This document shows, piece by piece, positions 1 through 7,931 of a stretch of 34,290 bases of DNA (position 1 is the first letter of the stretch; each line of letters starts with the position of its first letter). Location: positions 1-34,290 of the forward strand of contig NZ_JAINZZ010000073.1 of NCBI RefSeq assembly GCF_019890725.1, in the 5' to 3' direction. Under the pieces are notes generated by a model, which saw only the letters and a program-made list of their open reading frames with translations, searched no databases and was not told where the DNA came from. Origin of the DNA: Actinacidiphila acidipaludis (GTDB lineage Bacteria; Actinomycetota; Actinomycetes; Streptomycetales; Streptomycetaceae). The translations under genes and the position numbers were made by a program.

Positions 1-2050
1 CGCGTCGGCGCGGAACCGGGCGCCGTCGACCAGCCGCCGCACGATGCTGTCGCGACTCAGGCCGCGCGCCGGCAGCCCCCCGTCTGGCCGCATGCGGGGC
101 GTCCGCCGCCGCCGGTGCTTCCCGCTCGGTCGTGGGGGATGCCGATGTCTCCGCGGGGACGTGCGGTCCCGCCTCCTGCGCGGTGCCCTGCCCCGCCGCT
201 TCCAGCGCGGACACGCCGGCCGCTCCCGGCAGCCAGCGCAGGGCCTCCTGGATGTAGGGCTCAGCCTGGGCGCCCGTACCGCGGCCCGGGGCCGGTTCGC
301 GCTCCCCGGCCGGCGCCGGCCGGTTGTCGAAGGGCAGCCGTACGGTGAAGCGGGTGCCCTCACCCTCCGTGCTGGCCGCGGTGATGGTGCCCCCGTGCAG
401 GGTGACCAGCTCCTGCACCAGGGCGAGTCCGATGCCGCTGCCCTCGTGGGAGCGGGAGCGGGTGTTCTCGATCTGGTGGAACCGCTCGAACAGCCGCGGG
501 AGTTCCGCCGCCGGGATGCCGACGCCGGTGTCCGCGACGACGACCACCGCCTCGTCGCCCTCCGCGCGCACGCTCACCCCGATCGACCCGTCGAAGGTGA
601 ACTTCAGCGCGTTGCTGAGCAGGTTGAGGACGACCTTCTCCCACAGGTCGCGGTCGACGAGGACCGGACGGTCGAGCGGCGGACAGTCGACATCGAAGGC
701 GAGACCCGCACGGTCGACGGCCGAGCGGAAGACGCTGGCGAGGCCCGCGGTGACCGCCGCGAGGTCGACGCGTTCGTAGCTGGCCTGCATACGGCCGGCC
801 TCGATGCGCGAGAAGTCCAGCAGGGTGTTGACGAGCTTGCTCAGCCGCAGCCCGTTCCGGTGGATGACGTCCAGTTCCTGGCGCGAGGGTTCGTCGTCCG
901 CCAGCCGGATCCGCAGTTCGTCCAGCGGTCCCATGATCAGCGTCAGCGGGGTGCGGAACTCGTGGCTGATGTTGGAGAAGAAGGTGGTCTTGGCCCGGTC
1001 CAGCTCGGCCAGTTCCTCGGCCCTGCGCTGCTGGGCGCGGTAACTGCGGGCGCTGCCGATGCCGGACGCCAGGTGGCCGGCGGCGAGTTCGATGAATCCC
1101 CGGTACTCGTCGTCCAGCGGCCGGTGGGGGTTCAGTCCGGCCACCAGGAAGCCGTAGGGGGCACCGCCCTGCCGGAGCATGGGGGTGACGAAGGCATGCG
1201 TCGGCTGCTGTCCCCAGTGGCCCGTCGGCAGGTCGCCGAAGGGGCCGTCGTCGAGCGCGACCAGAACGGACTCGCCGAGAGCGGGCGCGGCGACCGGCCA
1301 CACCGCCTGGGGGTCCTCGGGGTCGACGACCTCCACCGCCGCCGGATGCCCGCCGTCGAAGCCGGTGGTGGCCGCGAGCCGGGCGAACCCGTCGTCACCG
1401 AGCAGGTACGTCAGGGTGAAGGGCAGGTCCCACGCGTTGCGGCCGAGCTGCCGGCCGGCGAACTCCAGCACCTCCTGCTCCGTGCGCACGACCGTGCCGT
1501 CCGAGCCGAGTTCGCGCAGGGTGGCCATCCGGCGCTCGGTGACGACCCGCTGGGTGTCCTCCCGGACCACGCAGAGCATGCCGACGACGGCGTCGGCGTC
1601 GTCGCGCAGCGGGCTGTAGGAGAAGGTGTGGTAGGTCTCCTCGGGATAGCCGGAGCGCTCCAGGAACAGCAGGAGTCCTTCGTCCCAGGTTCCCTTGCCG
1701 GTGGAGAGCACGGTGTCGGCGCGCGGCATGACGTGGTCCCAGACCTCCGCCCACACCTCGCGGGCCGGCCGCCCCAGCGCCCACGGGTACTTGTGGTCCA
1801 GGGTGTCCCGCCGGTAGGCGGCGTTGCACAGGAAGGTGAGCTCCGGGCCCCAGCCCATCCACATGGGGAAGCGGGAGGAGAGCAGGATGCCGACGGCGGT
1901 CCGCAGGCTCTGCGGCCAGTCCTGGGGCGGGCCCAGGGGCGTGGCCGCCCAGTCGACGGCAGCGAGATCGCTGCCGAACTCCCGATCTGCGGCGAACACC
2001 TCGGCGGTTGCGCGCGGTGCCTCCGGTTCGGCGTCGTACGACCTCGTCAC
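1..2050 (-). CDS. Hybrid-type sensor histidine kinase, 3' end cut by window edge
   Basis: The frame opens at a GTG (complement of 2048-2050), preceded by a purine-rich GGAGGGGAGGG about 7 nt upstream, and stays open to the left edge, about 683 codons. The first ~340 residues are a PAS/GAF-like sensory region. Then comes an HisKA domain with the phospho-acceptor motif SHEFRTPL (His about residue 363) and an HATPase domain with the N box (NLLSNALKF), DTGVGIP and GSGIGLALV boxes. After the HATPase, the linker motif YIQEALRWLP is the type that in Streptomyces homologues leads into a C-terminal receiver domain; that part would lie outside the window. No membrane segments are seen, so it is probably cytosolic. 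The last ~60 bp lose the usual GC3 pattern in this frame (see findings), so the C-terminus is uncertain. The signal sensed is unknown. No SpoIIE domain is seen inside the window. Confidence 0.85.
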   Translation of the reverse strand, partial: MTRSYDAEPEAPRATAEVFAADREFGSDLAAVDWAATPLGPPQDWPQSLRTAVGILLSSRFPMWMGWGPELTFLCNAAYRRDTLDHKYPWALGRPAREVWAEVWDHVMPRADTVLSTGKGTWDEGLLLFLERSGYPEETYHTFSYSPLRDDADAVVGMLCVVREDTQRVVTERRMATLRELGSDGTVVRTEQEVLEFAGRQLGRNAWDLPFTLTYLLGDDGFARLAATTGFDGGHPAAVEVVDPEDPQAVWPVAAPALGESVLVALDDGPFGDLPTGHWGQQPTHAFVTPMLRQGGAPYGFLVAGLNPHRPLDDEYRGFIELAAGHLASGIGSARSYRAQQRRAEELAELDRAKTTFFSNISHEFRTPLTLIMGPLDELRIRLADDEPSRQELDVIHRNGLRLSKLVNTLLDFSRIEAGRMQASYERVDLAAVTAGLASVFRSAVDRAGLAFDVDCPPLDRPVLVDRDLWEKVVLNLLSNALKFTFDGSIGVSVRAEGDEAVVVVADTGVGIPAAELPRLFERFHQIENTRSRSHEGSGIGLALVQELVTLHGGTITAASTEGEGTRFTVRLPFDNRPAPAGEREPAPGRGTGAQAEPYIQEALRWLPGAAGVSALEAAGQGTAQEAGPHVPAETSASPTTEREAPAAADAPHAARRGAAGARPESRQHRAAAGRRRPVPRRR

Positions 2051-2119
2051 GCGCCTGCCCTCCCCTCCGGTCCCATCCCTGGCCTTCTCCCCCGGGCCTC
2101 ACGGGTCATTCTGCTCGGT

Positions 2120-2141
2120 GCGGGTGAGCGGTCTCACCCGC
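2120..2141. promoter_or_regulatory. Dyad CGGGTGAG-N4-CTCACCCG upstream of the kinase
   Basis: A perfect 9-bp dyad (2120-2128 and 2133-2141) with a 4-nt centre lies 70-91 nt upstream of the kinase GTG and 84 nt downstream of the oxidoreductase stop. It could be an operator for the kinase gene or part of the terminator of the upstream gene. A second hairpin-forming GGGGGA...TCCCCC pair (2178-2194) sits closer to the oxidoreductase stop and is the better terminator candidate. The rest of the 174-nt gap shows nothing recognisable. Confidence 0.4.
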
Positions 2142-2224
2142 GGCCCCGTGTCCGCCCGTCCGCGTCGGCTCCCAGGAGGGGGAGGACGTCCCCCAAGGAC
2201 CCCGCAGGCGAGGTGCCGTCCGGC

Positions 2225-3193
2225 TCAGAAGGCGTCGCGCAGCGCGGGCAGGAGCGTCTCCTGCGCCCACTTGAGGAAGGGCTGCTGGTGGTCGCCGCCG
2301 ATCTGGACGAGCGCGACCTCGTCGAATCCGGCCTCCGCGTAGGGGCGGACGGCCGCCACGAACGCCTCGACGTCGTCGCCGCAGGGAATGGACTCGGCGA
2401 CGTCATCGGGCCGGACGAACTGGGTGGCGCCGGCGAAGCCGTCCGTCCCCGGGAGCTCCGCGTTGACCTTCCAGCCGCTGCCGAACCAGCGGAACTGCTC
2501 GTGTGCGCGGGCGACCGCCGCGTCGCGGTCGGTGTCGTAGCAGACGGGGAGCTGGCCAACCCTCGGCTTGCCGGTGCCTCCGTGCTCGTCGAAGGACTGC
2601 AGCAGTTCGGGCTTCGGCTCGGTGGCGATGACCAGGTCGGCGAGCCGGCCGGCGACCTCGCACGACCGGTCCCCCGAGACCGCGACCCCCAGCGGGGGCG
2701 GTGTGTCCGGCAGGTCCCACAGCCGGGCGCCGCGCACCTCGAAGTGCGGGCCCGCGTGGTCGACGACCGCCCCGGACAGCAGTGCCCTGATGATGCCGAC
2801 GGCCTCTTCCAGCTTCTCCAGCCGGACGGCCGCGGTCGGCCAGCCGCCGCCCACGACGTGTTCGTTGAGGTTCTCCCCCGAGCCGAGGCCGAGCCGGAAG
2901 CGGCCCTCGGACAGCAGCTGCATCGTCGCCGCCTTCTGGGCCACGACCGCCGGGTGGTAACGGGTGGTGGGGCAGGTCACGTAGGTCATCAGCGGGATGC
3001 GCTCGGTGGCCTGGGCGGCGGCGCCCAGCACACTCCAGGCGTACGGCGCGTGACCCTGCTCGTCCAGCCACGGAAAGTAGTGGTCCGAGCAGACCGAGAA
3101 GTCGAACCCGGCCTGCTCGGCGCCCACCACGTCCTCGACCAGGGCTCGTGGCGCGGACTGCTCGGTCATCATCGTGTATCCGATTTGCACCAT
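2225..3193 (-). CDS. F420-dependent LLM-class oxidoreductase (G6PDH-like family)
   Basis: 322 residues with the luciferase-like TIM-barrel pattern of the F420-dependent glucose-6-phosphate dehydrogenase-like family. The N-terminus is MVQIGYTMMTEQ. The motif SDHYFPW lies at about residues 36-42, where Fgd enzymes place an active-site His and Trp. TYVTCPTTRYHPA follows at 70-82 and GLGSGENLNEH at 102-112, where the phosphate/F420-binding loop and a catalytic Glu are expected. The family moves hydride between cofactor F420 and an organic substrate; the substrate cannot be read from sequence, and glucose-6-phosphate is not implied. The protein should be cytosolic. The ATG start has AAGG about 10 nt upstream. 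The gene begins 48 nt after the stop of the PAP2 gene on the same strand, so co-transcription is possible. Confidence 0.88.
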   Translation of the reverse strand: MVQIGYTMMTEQSAPRALVEDVVGAEQAGFDFSVCSDHYFPWLDEQGHAPYAWSVLGAAAQATERIPLMTYVTCPTTRYHPAVVAQKAATMQLLSEGRFRLGLGSGENLNEHVVGGGWPTAAVRLEKLEEAVGIIRALLSGAVVDHAGPHFEVRGARLWDLPDTPPPLGVAVSGDRSCEVAGRLADLVIATEPKPELLQSFDEHGGTGKPRVGQLPVCYDTDRDAAVARAHEQFRWFGSGWKVNAELPGTDGFAGATQFVRPDDVAESIPCGDDVEAFVAAVRPYAEAGFDEVALVQIGGDHQQPFLKWAQETLLPALRDAF

Positions 3194-3241
3194 GAGTCCC
3201 GCCTTGCCACTCGCCCCTCGCGCAAACCCGGGGTGGGCGGC

Positions 3242-4591
3242 TCAGACCATCTCCGGCTGCGGGTCGAGTTGCCTGGCGGGCACGGACCCGGGCTCCCACA
3301 GCGTGATGGCGCGGATGTAGGCCAGGATCACCGAGGTCATGGCCAGCAGCAGCAGGGGGCCGAACAGCCACGGGTGCTCGGCCATCCGCATCGGCAGATA
3401 ACGATAGGAAAGCAGCAGCGCGACGAAGACGCCCGCGCCGTAGGTCACCATCCGGATTCCGGCGGCGTCCCATCCGCGGTCGTGCGTGCGCAATCCCGCT
3501 TCGATCGTCAGGGAGAACACCACGCCGGCCACGAGATCGACGCCGTAGTGATAACCGAATCCGAGGGTCGCGCCGAGCGTGGCGACCAGCCAGAAAGCCC
3601 CCGCGCATTGCAGGAGTTTCGGCCCCTTGCGCGAATGCAGGAATATCGCCGTGGCCCACGCCGTGTGCAGGCTCGGCATGCAGTTCCGCGGCGTGATCTC
3701 GTCGAAGGCCATCGGGTGCGGAGCACTGAGCGACGGCGTCGCGTCCGGCCACAGGTTCGCCACCGCCCAGTGCCCGCCGTCGGCGCCGTAGGCGAAGACC
3801 GGCCCCACCGTCGGGAAGATCATGTAGACGGCCGGCCCGATGAGGCCGATGACCAGGAACGTGCGTACGAGGTGGTGCCGGGGGAAGCCGCGGTCGACCG
3901 CCACATGGCGCAGCTGGTACATCGCCACGACGACCGCGGCCACCGCGAGCTGGATGTAGACGTAGTCGAGCACGTGCGACCCGATCGGCCCGGTGGCCTC
4001 GACCGCCCGGCCGACCAGCCACGACGGGTTGCCGAGGGCGCGATCCGCGGTCTCCGCGTACTGGTCGAGCACCGCGGGGCGGGTCTTGGACGTGATGAGC
4101 AGCCAGGTGTCACCGGTCTTGCGGCCGGTCACCAGCAGCAGCCCGAGCCCGACGCCCTTCAGGAGCAGGGTGCGCTCCCGCCCGGTGCGGCGCGCGACGG
4201 CGATGACGGCGCACCCCAGGATCACCCACAGCGCGCCGTTCCCGAACGCCGGTTCGGCGTGCACCGCCAAGCGCACCAGGAGGAAGACGAGGTCGATGCC
4301 GATCGCGGATCCGAGCGCGACGAAACGCTGCCGCCAGGTGAGCACCACCATCATCAGACCCAGGCTGGCGTAGAGCAGGAAACCTGATTTGGGGGCGAAT
4401 ATCACCTCTTGCGCCTGGGTGGTGATCGGTCCCGGCAGCCCGTAGTGGCGCGCGGCGACCTCGAGCGCGACGAGGAAGCCGAGGGTCACCACCCCTGCCG
4501 CGGCCCACAGCAGTACCCGCGGTCGCCGCAGTGCGGCAGCCGCGGTTCGGAGGCTTATTCGCGAGAACACCCGTGATGGTATAGATATCAA
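3242..4591 (-). CDS. PAP2-superfamily polytopic membrane phosphatase
   Basis: About 449 residues with many hydrophobic helices from residue ~25 on. The C-terminal half carries two acid-phosphatase signature motifs: CMPSLHTAWA (the SxxH motif) and FGYHYGVDLVAG (the HxxxD-type motif). A classical KxxxxxxRP first motif is not obvious, which is typical of the Aur1/inositol-phosphotransferase-like branch of PAP2. It is likely to act on a lipid-linked phosphate at the outer face of the membrane; phospholipid or polyprenyl-phosphate dephosphorylation, or phosphoinositol transfer, are all possible. The first in-frame start after a stop is TTG at 4591, with only a weak AGG upstream; GTG at 4570 is an alternative giving a slightly shorter N-terminus. 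The upstream DNA is comparatively AT-rich, which fits a promoter. Confidence 0.82.
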   Translation of the reverse strand: MISIPSRVFSRISLRTAAAALRRPRVLLWAAAGVVTLGFLVALEVAARHYGLPGPITTQAQEVIFAPKSGFLLYASLGLMMVVLTWRQRFVALGSAIGIDLVFLLVRLAVHAEPAFGNGALWVILGCAVIAVARRTGRERTLLLKGVGLGLLLVTGRKTGDTWLLITSKTRPAVLDQYAETADRALGNPSWLVGRAVEATGPIGSHVLDYVYIQLAVAAVVVAMYQLRHVAVDRGFPRHHLVRTFLVIGLIGPAVYMIFPTVGPVFAYGADGGHWAVANLWPDATPSLSAPHPMAFDEITPRNCMPSLHTAWATAIFLHSRKGPKLLQCAGAFWLVATLGATLGFGYHYGVDLVAGVVFSLTIEAGLRTHDRGWDAAGIRMVTYGAGVFVALLLSYRYLPMRMAEHPWLFGPLLLLAMTSVILAYIRAITLWEPGSVPARQLDPQPEMV

Positions 4592-4773
4592 TTGCCTGGT
4601 CGATTTGTTCGCTGTTGGCTATGTTTGTCAGTTTCCGTCCCTGGATGGCACGGAATTCTGATGAACGGCGGACGAACGAGGGCGATCGCCGCGATTTCGA
4701 ACATGCTAGCCGAGTGGTGCAAGTGAATTTCGCGGGGCCGCGAGAAGAGCGCATGCGGCGGCAACGGAAATGC
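4592..4773. other. Intergenic region upstream of the PAP2 gene
   Basis: This stretch is noticeably richer in A/T than its surroundings (for example around 4592-4730), as expected for a promoter serving the minus-strand PAP2 gene. I could not assign convincing -35/-10 hexamers. No credible reading frame lies here. Confidence 0.4.
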
Positions 4774-4831
4774 CGGCCGCCCGGTTTCGTTCCCGGGCCC
4801 GTTGGGGCTCGGGAACGAAACCGGGCGGCCG
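4774..4831 (-). terminator. Very strong hairpin terminator after hmp
   Basis: A perfect 22-bp inverted repeat (4774-4795 with 4810-4831) is extended inward by one G.T wobble and four G/C pairs to a GTTG loop, for a 27-bp stem. It starts 45 nt beyond the hmp stop codon. There is no clear T tract, which is usual for Streptomyces terminators. It insulates hmp from the PAP2 gene on the same strand and could stop transcription from either side. Confidence 0.85.
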
Positions 4832-4876
4832 CGCTGGTGGGGCCGTGGCGGTTTCCGTCCGGCGGCCGGGCGGACG

Positions 4877-6154
4877 TCAGGCCACGTCGGCCGGAGCGGC
4901 CGAGGAAAGCCACAGGTCGGGACCGAAGACCTCGTAGTGCACGGCGGCGGGATCCAATCCCTTCTCCAGCAGCTGGCCGCGGACGGCGCGCATGAAGGGC
5001 AGCGGCCCGCACAGGTAGGCCGTGGTGCCCACGGGCAGGTCGAAGCCGCTCAGGTCCGCACGGCCCTCGTGGACAAAGCGGGACGCCCCGCCGCCGTCGG
5101 TGTTCTCGGCGGTGGAGTCGGCAGCGTCTGCGGCAGGGTTTCCGGAGCCCGCGTCCTCGTACCAGACGTGCAGCGTGGCATCGGGCAGCCGCATGACGAG
5201 TTCGTCCTGCTCGTCGCGGTGCGCGTGGCCGGCCGCCGAGCGGTCGGCGTGCACGACGGTGACCGGCCGCCGCGAGGATGTCCGGGCCAGGTGGTCCAGC
5301 ATCGACAGCATCGGGGTGACGCCGATGCCCGCGGACGCGAGAAGCACGGGACCGTCACCGTCGGGCAGCACCAGGTCGCCGAAGGGGCGGGAGACGCGCA
5401 GCAGCCCGCCCGGCTGGGCGTTGGCGTGCAGCCAGGTGGAGACCTCGCCCGCGGGCAGCGATCCCGCGGCTCCGCGTTCCCGCTTCACCGTGATCCGCCA
5501 GGTCTTGCGGTCCGGCGCCGAGGACAGGCTGTACTGCCGGATCTGGCGGGCGCCGTCGGGCAGTTCGACCTGCACGCTCACATACTGGCCGGGCAGGAAG
5601 GGCTCGGTGGGCAGCCCGTCGGTGCGGCGCAGGGTCAGCGACACCGCGTCGGGTGACTCCTCGGTGCGCTCGGCGATCTCCATGTCGCGCCAGACCTCGC
5701 CCGCGGCGACCTCGGCCTGCGTGTACAGGTGGGCCTCGCGCGCGATGAGCGCGTTGGCCATCAGCCAGTACACCTCCTGCCAGGCCGCGCCCACCTCCGG
5801 GGTCACCGCGTCGCCCAGCACCTCGGCCACGGCGTCCAGCAGGTGACGGCCGACGAGCTCGTACTGGTCGGCGGTGATCCCCAGCGAGGCGTGCTTGTGG
5901 GCGATCCGGGCGAGGATCGCGTCGGGGCGGTCGTCCGGCCGCTCCACCAGCGTCGTCGCGAAGGCCGCCACGGCGCCGGCCAGCGCCTGGCGCTGGGCGC
6001 CGCTGGCCTGGTTGGCCCGGTTGAACAGGTCGCGCAGCAGCTCGGGCCGCTCGTCGAACAGACGGCGGTAGAAGGCGTCAGTGACGGCGTCCAGGTTCGC
6101 GCCGACGTCCGGGAGGGTGGCGCGGACGACAGGCAGGGACTGTGCGGAGAGCAC
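4877..6154 (-). CDS. hmp: Flavohaemoglobin, nitric oxide dioxygenase
   Basis: 425 residues. The N-terminal globin domain (about 1-140) shows Tyr B10 at ~29 (AFYRRLF), a distal Gln at ~49 and proximal His at ~88 (IAHKHASLG). The FAD domain contains RQYSLSSAPD, and the NAD(P)H domain has the loop GIGVTPMLS. The C-terminus ends near YEVFGPDL. This matches the family's full length of roughly 400 residues. It oxidises NO to nitrate using O2 and NAD(P)H in the cytosol. I chose the GTG at 6154 because AAGGAG lies 6 nt upstream and the protein then begins MLSAQSLPVV, as in homologues; the longer ATG at 6199 would put coding sequence over the NsrR operator. The gene lies 102 nt downstream of nsrR on the same strand and has its own NsrR box, so NO-induced derepression is expected. 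Confidence 0.96.
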   Translation of the reverse strand: MLSAQSLPVVRATLPDVGANLDAVTDAFYRRLFDERPELLRDLFNRANQASGAQRQALAGAVAAFATTLVERPDDRPDAILARIAHKHASLGITADQYELVGRHLLDAVAEVLGDAVTPEVGAAWQEVYWLMANALIAREAHLYTQAEVAAGEVWRDMEIAERTEESPDAVSLTLRRTDGLPTEPFLPGQYVSVQVELPDGARQIRQYSLSSAPDRKTWRITVKRERGAAGSLPAGEVSTWLHANAQPGGLLRVSRPFGDLVLPDGDGPVLLASAGIGVTPMLSMLDHLARTSSRRPVTVVHADRSAAGHAHRDEQDELVMRLPDATLHVWYEDAGSGNPAADAADSTAENTDGGGASRFVHEGRADLSGFDLPVGTTAYLCGPLPFMRAVRGQLLEKGLDPAAVHYEVFGPDLWLSSAAPADVA

Positions 6155-6178
6155 AGGTGGCTCCTTATCCGCATCTGA

Positions 6179-6201
6179 AATCTGCATCTCAGATGCCAAT
6201 T
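6179..6201 (-). promoter_or_regulatory. NsrR box upstream of hmp
   Basis: An 11-1-11 inverted repeat: left arm AATCTGCATCT, centre C, right arm AGATGCCAATT (9 of 11 positions complementary). It is centred 36 nt upstream of the hmp GTG. It shares the core CATCTCAGATGC exactly with the site upstream of nsrR. The 11-1-11 architecture is that described for the Streptomyces coelicolor NsrR operators. A further GCATCTGA half-site at 6171-6178 overlaps its edge. Confidence 0.82.
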
Positions 6202-6256
6202 AACGGGCGCGACCCGGTGGCGCGCGGCACGGCGTGCCACCGCGGAGCCGCGGTGT

Positions 6257-6697
6257 TCAGATGTGCGGACCGGCCAGGGACAGCAGGACGGGACCGGTGG
6301 GAGAGGCGACCAGATCCTGGATGGTGAACCGGTCCAGGGACGCGTAGTAGGCCTGCTGGGCCTCTCTCAGGGCGTGCCGCAGCCGGCATCCGCCGGCCAG
6401 CGGGCACGGGTTGGCGCCTTCGCAGGTGACCGACTCGCGATCGCCCTCCAGCGTCCTGATCAGCTCACCGACCCGGCTGCGCCGGCCCTGTTCGGTCAGG
6501 GCCAGACCGCCACCGCGACCGCGTCGCGCCTCGACGACACCCAGATGCCGCAGGTGCGCGATCGCCTTCGCGGTGTGCGTGTAGGGCACGCGCATCGCCT
6601 CGGCGATCTCCTTGGTCGTCAGGAGTTCGCGGCCGTCGGCGACGGCCAGTCGCATGGCCGCACGCAGTGCCAGATCGGTGTACTTGGTCAGCTGCAC
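6257..6697 (-). CDS. nsrR: NsrR, [4Fe-4S] Rrf2-family nitric oxide sensor and repressor
   Basis: 146 residues, matching the ~148 of S. coelicolor NsrR. The N-terminal winged helix begins MQLTKYTDLALRA. The cluster-binding segment holds exactly three cysteines, at ~92, 98 and 104 (TCEGANPCPLAGGC), and Asp at residue 8 supplies the fourth ligand known for Streptomyces NsrR. The holo-protein represses hmp and its own gene until NO destroys the cluster. I prefer GTG 6697 over an upstream ATG at 6733, because the longer version would begin inside the operator and homologues start at this Leu-Thr-Lys segment. No strong ribosome site is visible. It is followed at 102 nt by hmp on the same strand, forming a self-contained NO-detoxification unit. 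Confidence 0.94.
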   Translation of the reverse strand: MQLTKYTDLALRAAMRLAVADGRELLTTKEIAEAMRVPYTHTAKAIAHLRHLGVVEARRGRGGGLALTEQGRRSRVGELIRTLEGDRESVTCEGANPCPLAGGCRLRHALREAQQAYYASLDRFTIQDLVASPTGPVLLSLAGPHI

Positions 6698-6713
6698 GCT
6701 CGGCAGATTATCG

Positions 6714-6736
6714 AATGCACATCTCAGATGCATATT
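6714..6736 (-). promoter_or_regulatory. NsrR box upstream of nsrR (autoregulation)
   Basis: An 11-1-11 inverted repeat: AATGCACATCT, centre C, AGATGCATATT (8 of 11 complementary). It lies 17-39 nt upstream of the nsrR GTG. Its core 12-mer CATCTCAGATGC (6720-6731) is identical to that in the hmp box. It supports negative autoregulation. Confidence 0.8.
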
Positions 6737-6759
6737 TCATAGGCGTGACTCCCGCCACG

Positions 6760-7590
6760 TCAGCACGGGCCGGCGCCGGGCCCGCCGAGACGGAAGGAGG
6801 TGGCGGACGCCTTGCCGTAGTCGTAGCTGCCGGGACTGCTGGCGGTGACGGTGAAGCGGGGGCGGTCCGCGGCTTCGTACAGGCGGTAGCCGTCGACCCA
6901 CGAGGCCGCGGGACCGCTCCCCCATCTGCCGTTGCCCATGTCGGTGCACGAGGGCACGTCGTCGGCGTTCTCCGCGACCTCGCCGAAGGCGGTGACGACC
7001 TGGGCGCGGTCGTAGGCGCCGTTCCAGAGCGAGCCAGGGAAGTAGCCCACCTTCTGCCCGCCGAACAGCACCCACCAGTCGCCGCCGATGTTGCGGGGGC
7101 CGAACTCGGCGGCCCGGCCGGCGTGCAGGGGCATGCCGGCCGTGACCGTCCGCGAGACGGGGACGAAGCCGCAGCCGTTGTAGCAGGACGTCTGCCCGTC
7201 CACCCAGTGGTAGACGAACAGGTGGGGCCTGCTGTCGCCGTTGAGTTCGGGGTCCACGGTCCAGCCGACCTCGACGGTGGACACCCGCGCGGTGTCCTGG
7301 AGCGCCAGCTCCTGCAGGGAGTGTTCGCCGGTCTGCGCCGGGTCGACCTCGGGGTCCTCGATCTTCATACGCACCGACGCACCCGAGGTGTCGGTGATCT
7401 GCCGGCCGTAGACGTAGTCGTAACAGGCGCCGTACCAGCAGGTGGGGCCGGTCGCCGTGGCAGACGCGGAGGTGGGCGGCACCGTGGGGGCGGCGGTGCC
7501 GGACGCCTGAGCGGGCGCGGAGGAGACCGAGGACAGCAGGATCAGGCTGCAGGTGGCAAGAGCTCCGGACAGGGCGGGGCGTATGCGCAT
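6760..7590 (-). CDS. Secreted neprosin-domain protein (DUF239-like, putative prolyl endopeptidase family)
   Basis: 276 residues. The N-terminus is a Sec signal peptide (MRIRPALSG, hydrophobic core, likely cleavage after APAQA at about residue 28). The mature region carries the pattern of bacterial neprosin-domain proteins: VDPELNGDSRPHLFVYHWVDG, the GGDWWVLFGGQKVGYFPGSLW block, AFGEVAEN, SCTDMGNGRW and a terminal FRLGGPGAGPC. Several paired cysteines (WYGAC, SCYNGC) fit an extracellular protein. Plant neprosins cleave after proline using glutamates; whether this protein is an active peptidase cannot be decided here. The start ATG 7590 is preferred over an upstream in-frame start at 7653 because it places the signal peptide at the N-terminus and has GGAG nearby. 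It is divergent from the HTH/TPR regulator. Confidence 0.8.
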   Translation of the reverse strand: MRIRPALSGALATCSLILLSSVSSAPAQASGTAAPTVPPTSASATATGPTCWYGACYDYVYGRQITDTSGASVRMKIEDPEVDPAQTGEHSLQELALQDTARVSTVEVGWTVDPELNGDSRPHLFVYHWVDGQTSCYNGCGFVPVSRTVTAGMPLHAGRAAEFGPRNIGGDWWVLFGGQKVGYFPGSLWNGAYDRAQVVTAFGEVAENADDVPSCTDMGNGRWGSGPAASWVDGYRLYEAADRPRFTVTASSPGSYDYGKASATSFRLGGPGAGPC

Positions 7591-7715
7591 CGTGGCGCTC
7601 CATGGAGTTGTCGAACGAGCAAGCGGTGGGCGGCGGTTGACGGGCGGACGCACGGATTGACGCGCGGCCGCCCGCCGGGCGGGCCGGCTCCGCTGCCCGG
7701 CAGCGGAGTCGGCGG

Positions 7716-7794
7716 GCGACGAGCGACGAGCGACGACGTAACCGATGACGTAAGTGATGACGTAAGCCGAGTTATGTTGCGAGTTAAGCTAGGG
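7716..7794. repeat. Phased 7-bp and 12-bp tandem repeats in a divergent promoter
   Basis: Three perfect 7-bp units GCGACGA (7716-7736) run into 12-bp units: GACGTAACCGAT (7735), GACGTAAGTGAT (7747), GACGTAAGCCGA (7759), then the looser GTTATGTTGCGA (7771) and GTTAAGCTAGGG (7783). The block is A/T-richer than its flanks and lies between the neprosin gene (start 7590, minus) and the regulator (start 7932, plus). It is probably a promoter region with a multi-site operator, plausibly bound by the neighbouring regulator. The rest of the 341-nt gap (7591-7715, 7795-7931) is GC-rich without recognisable genes. Confidence 0.65.
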
Positions 7795-7931
7795 GGTGGA
7801 GAGGACCGGGGCAAGGGCCCGGGCCGCGCCGCCCGTTCCGCGGCGGGCCGGTGGCCGGCCGACCGCCGGGGGCATGAACCGTGATAGGAGTGGGCCGGGC
7901 GCGCGCCCCCACGACGACCTGGAAGGTGCCC

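Noticed and set aside
44..4387. 1447-codon open frame on the plus strand
   Set aside because: It is antisense to the kinase, F420 oxidoreductase and PAP2 genes, which have clear family motifs. Its translation is low-complexity Arg/Gly/Pro/Val, a typical high-GC shadow frame.
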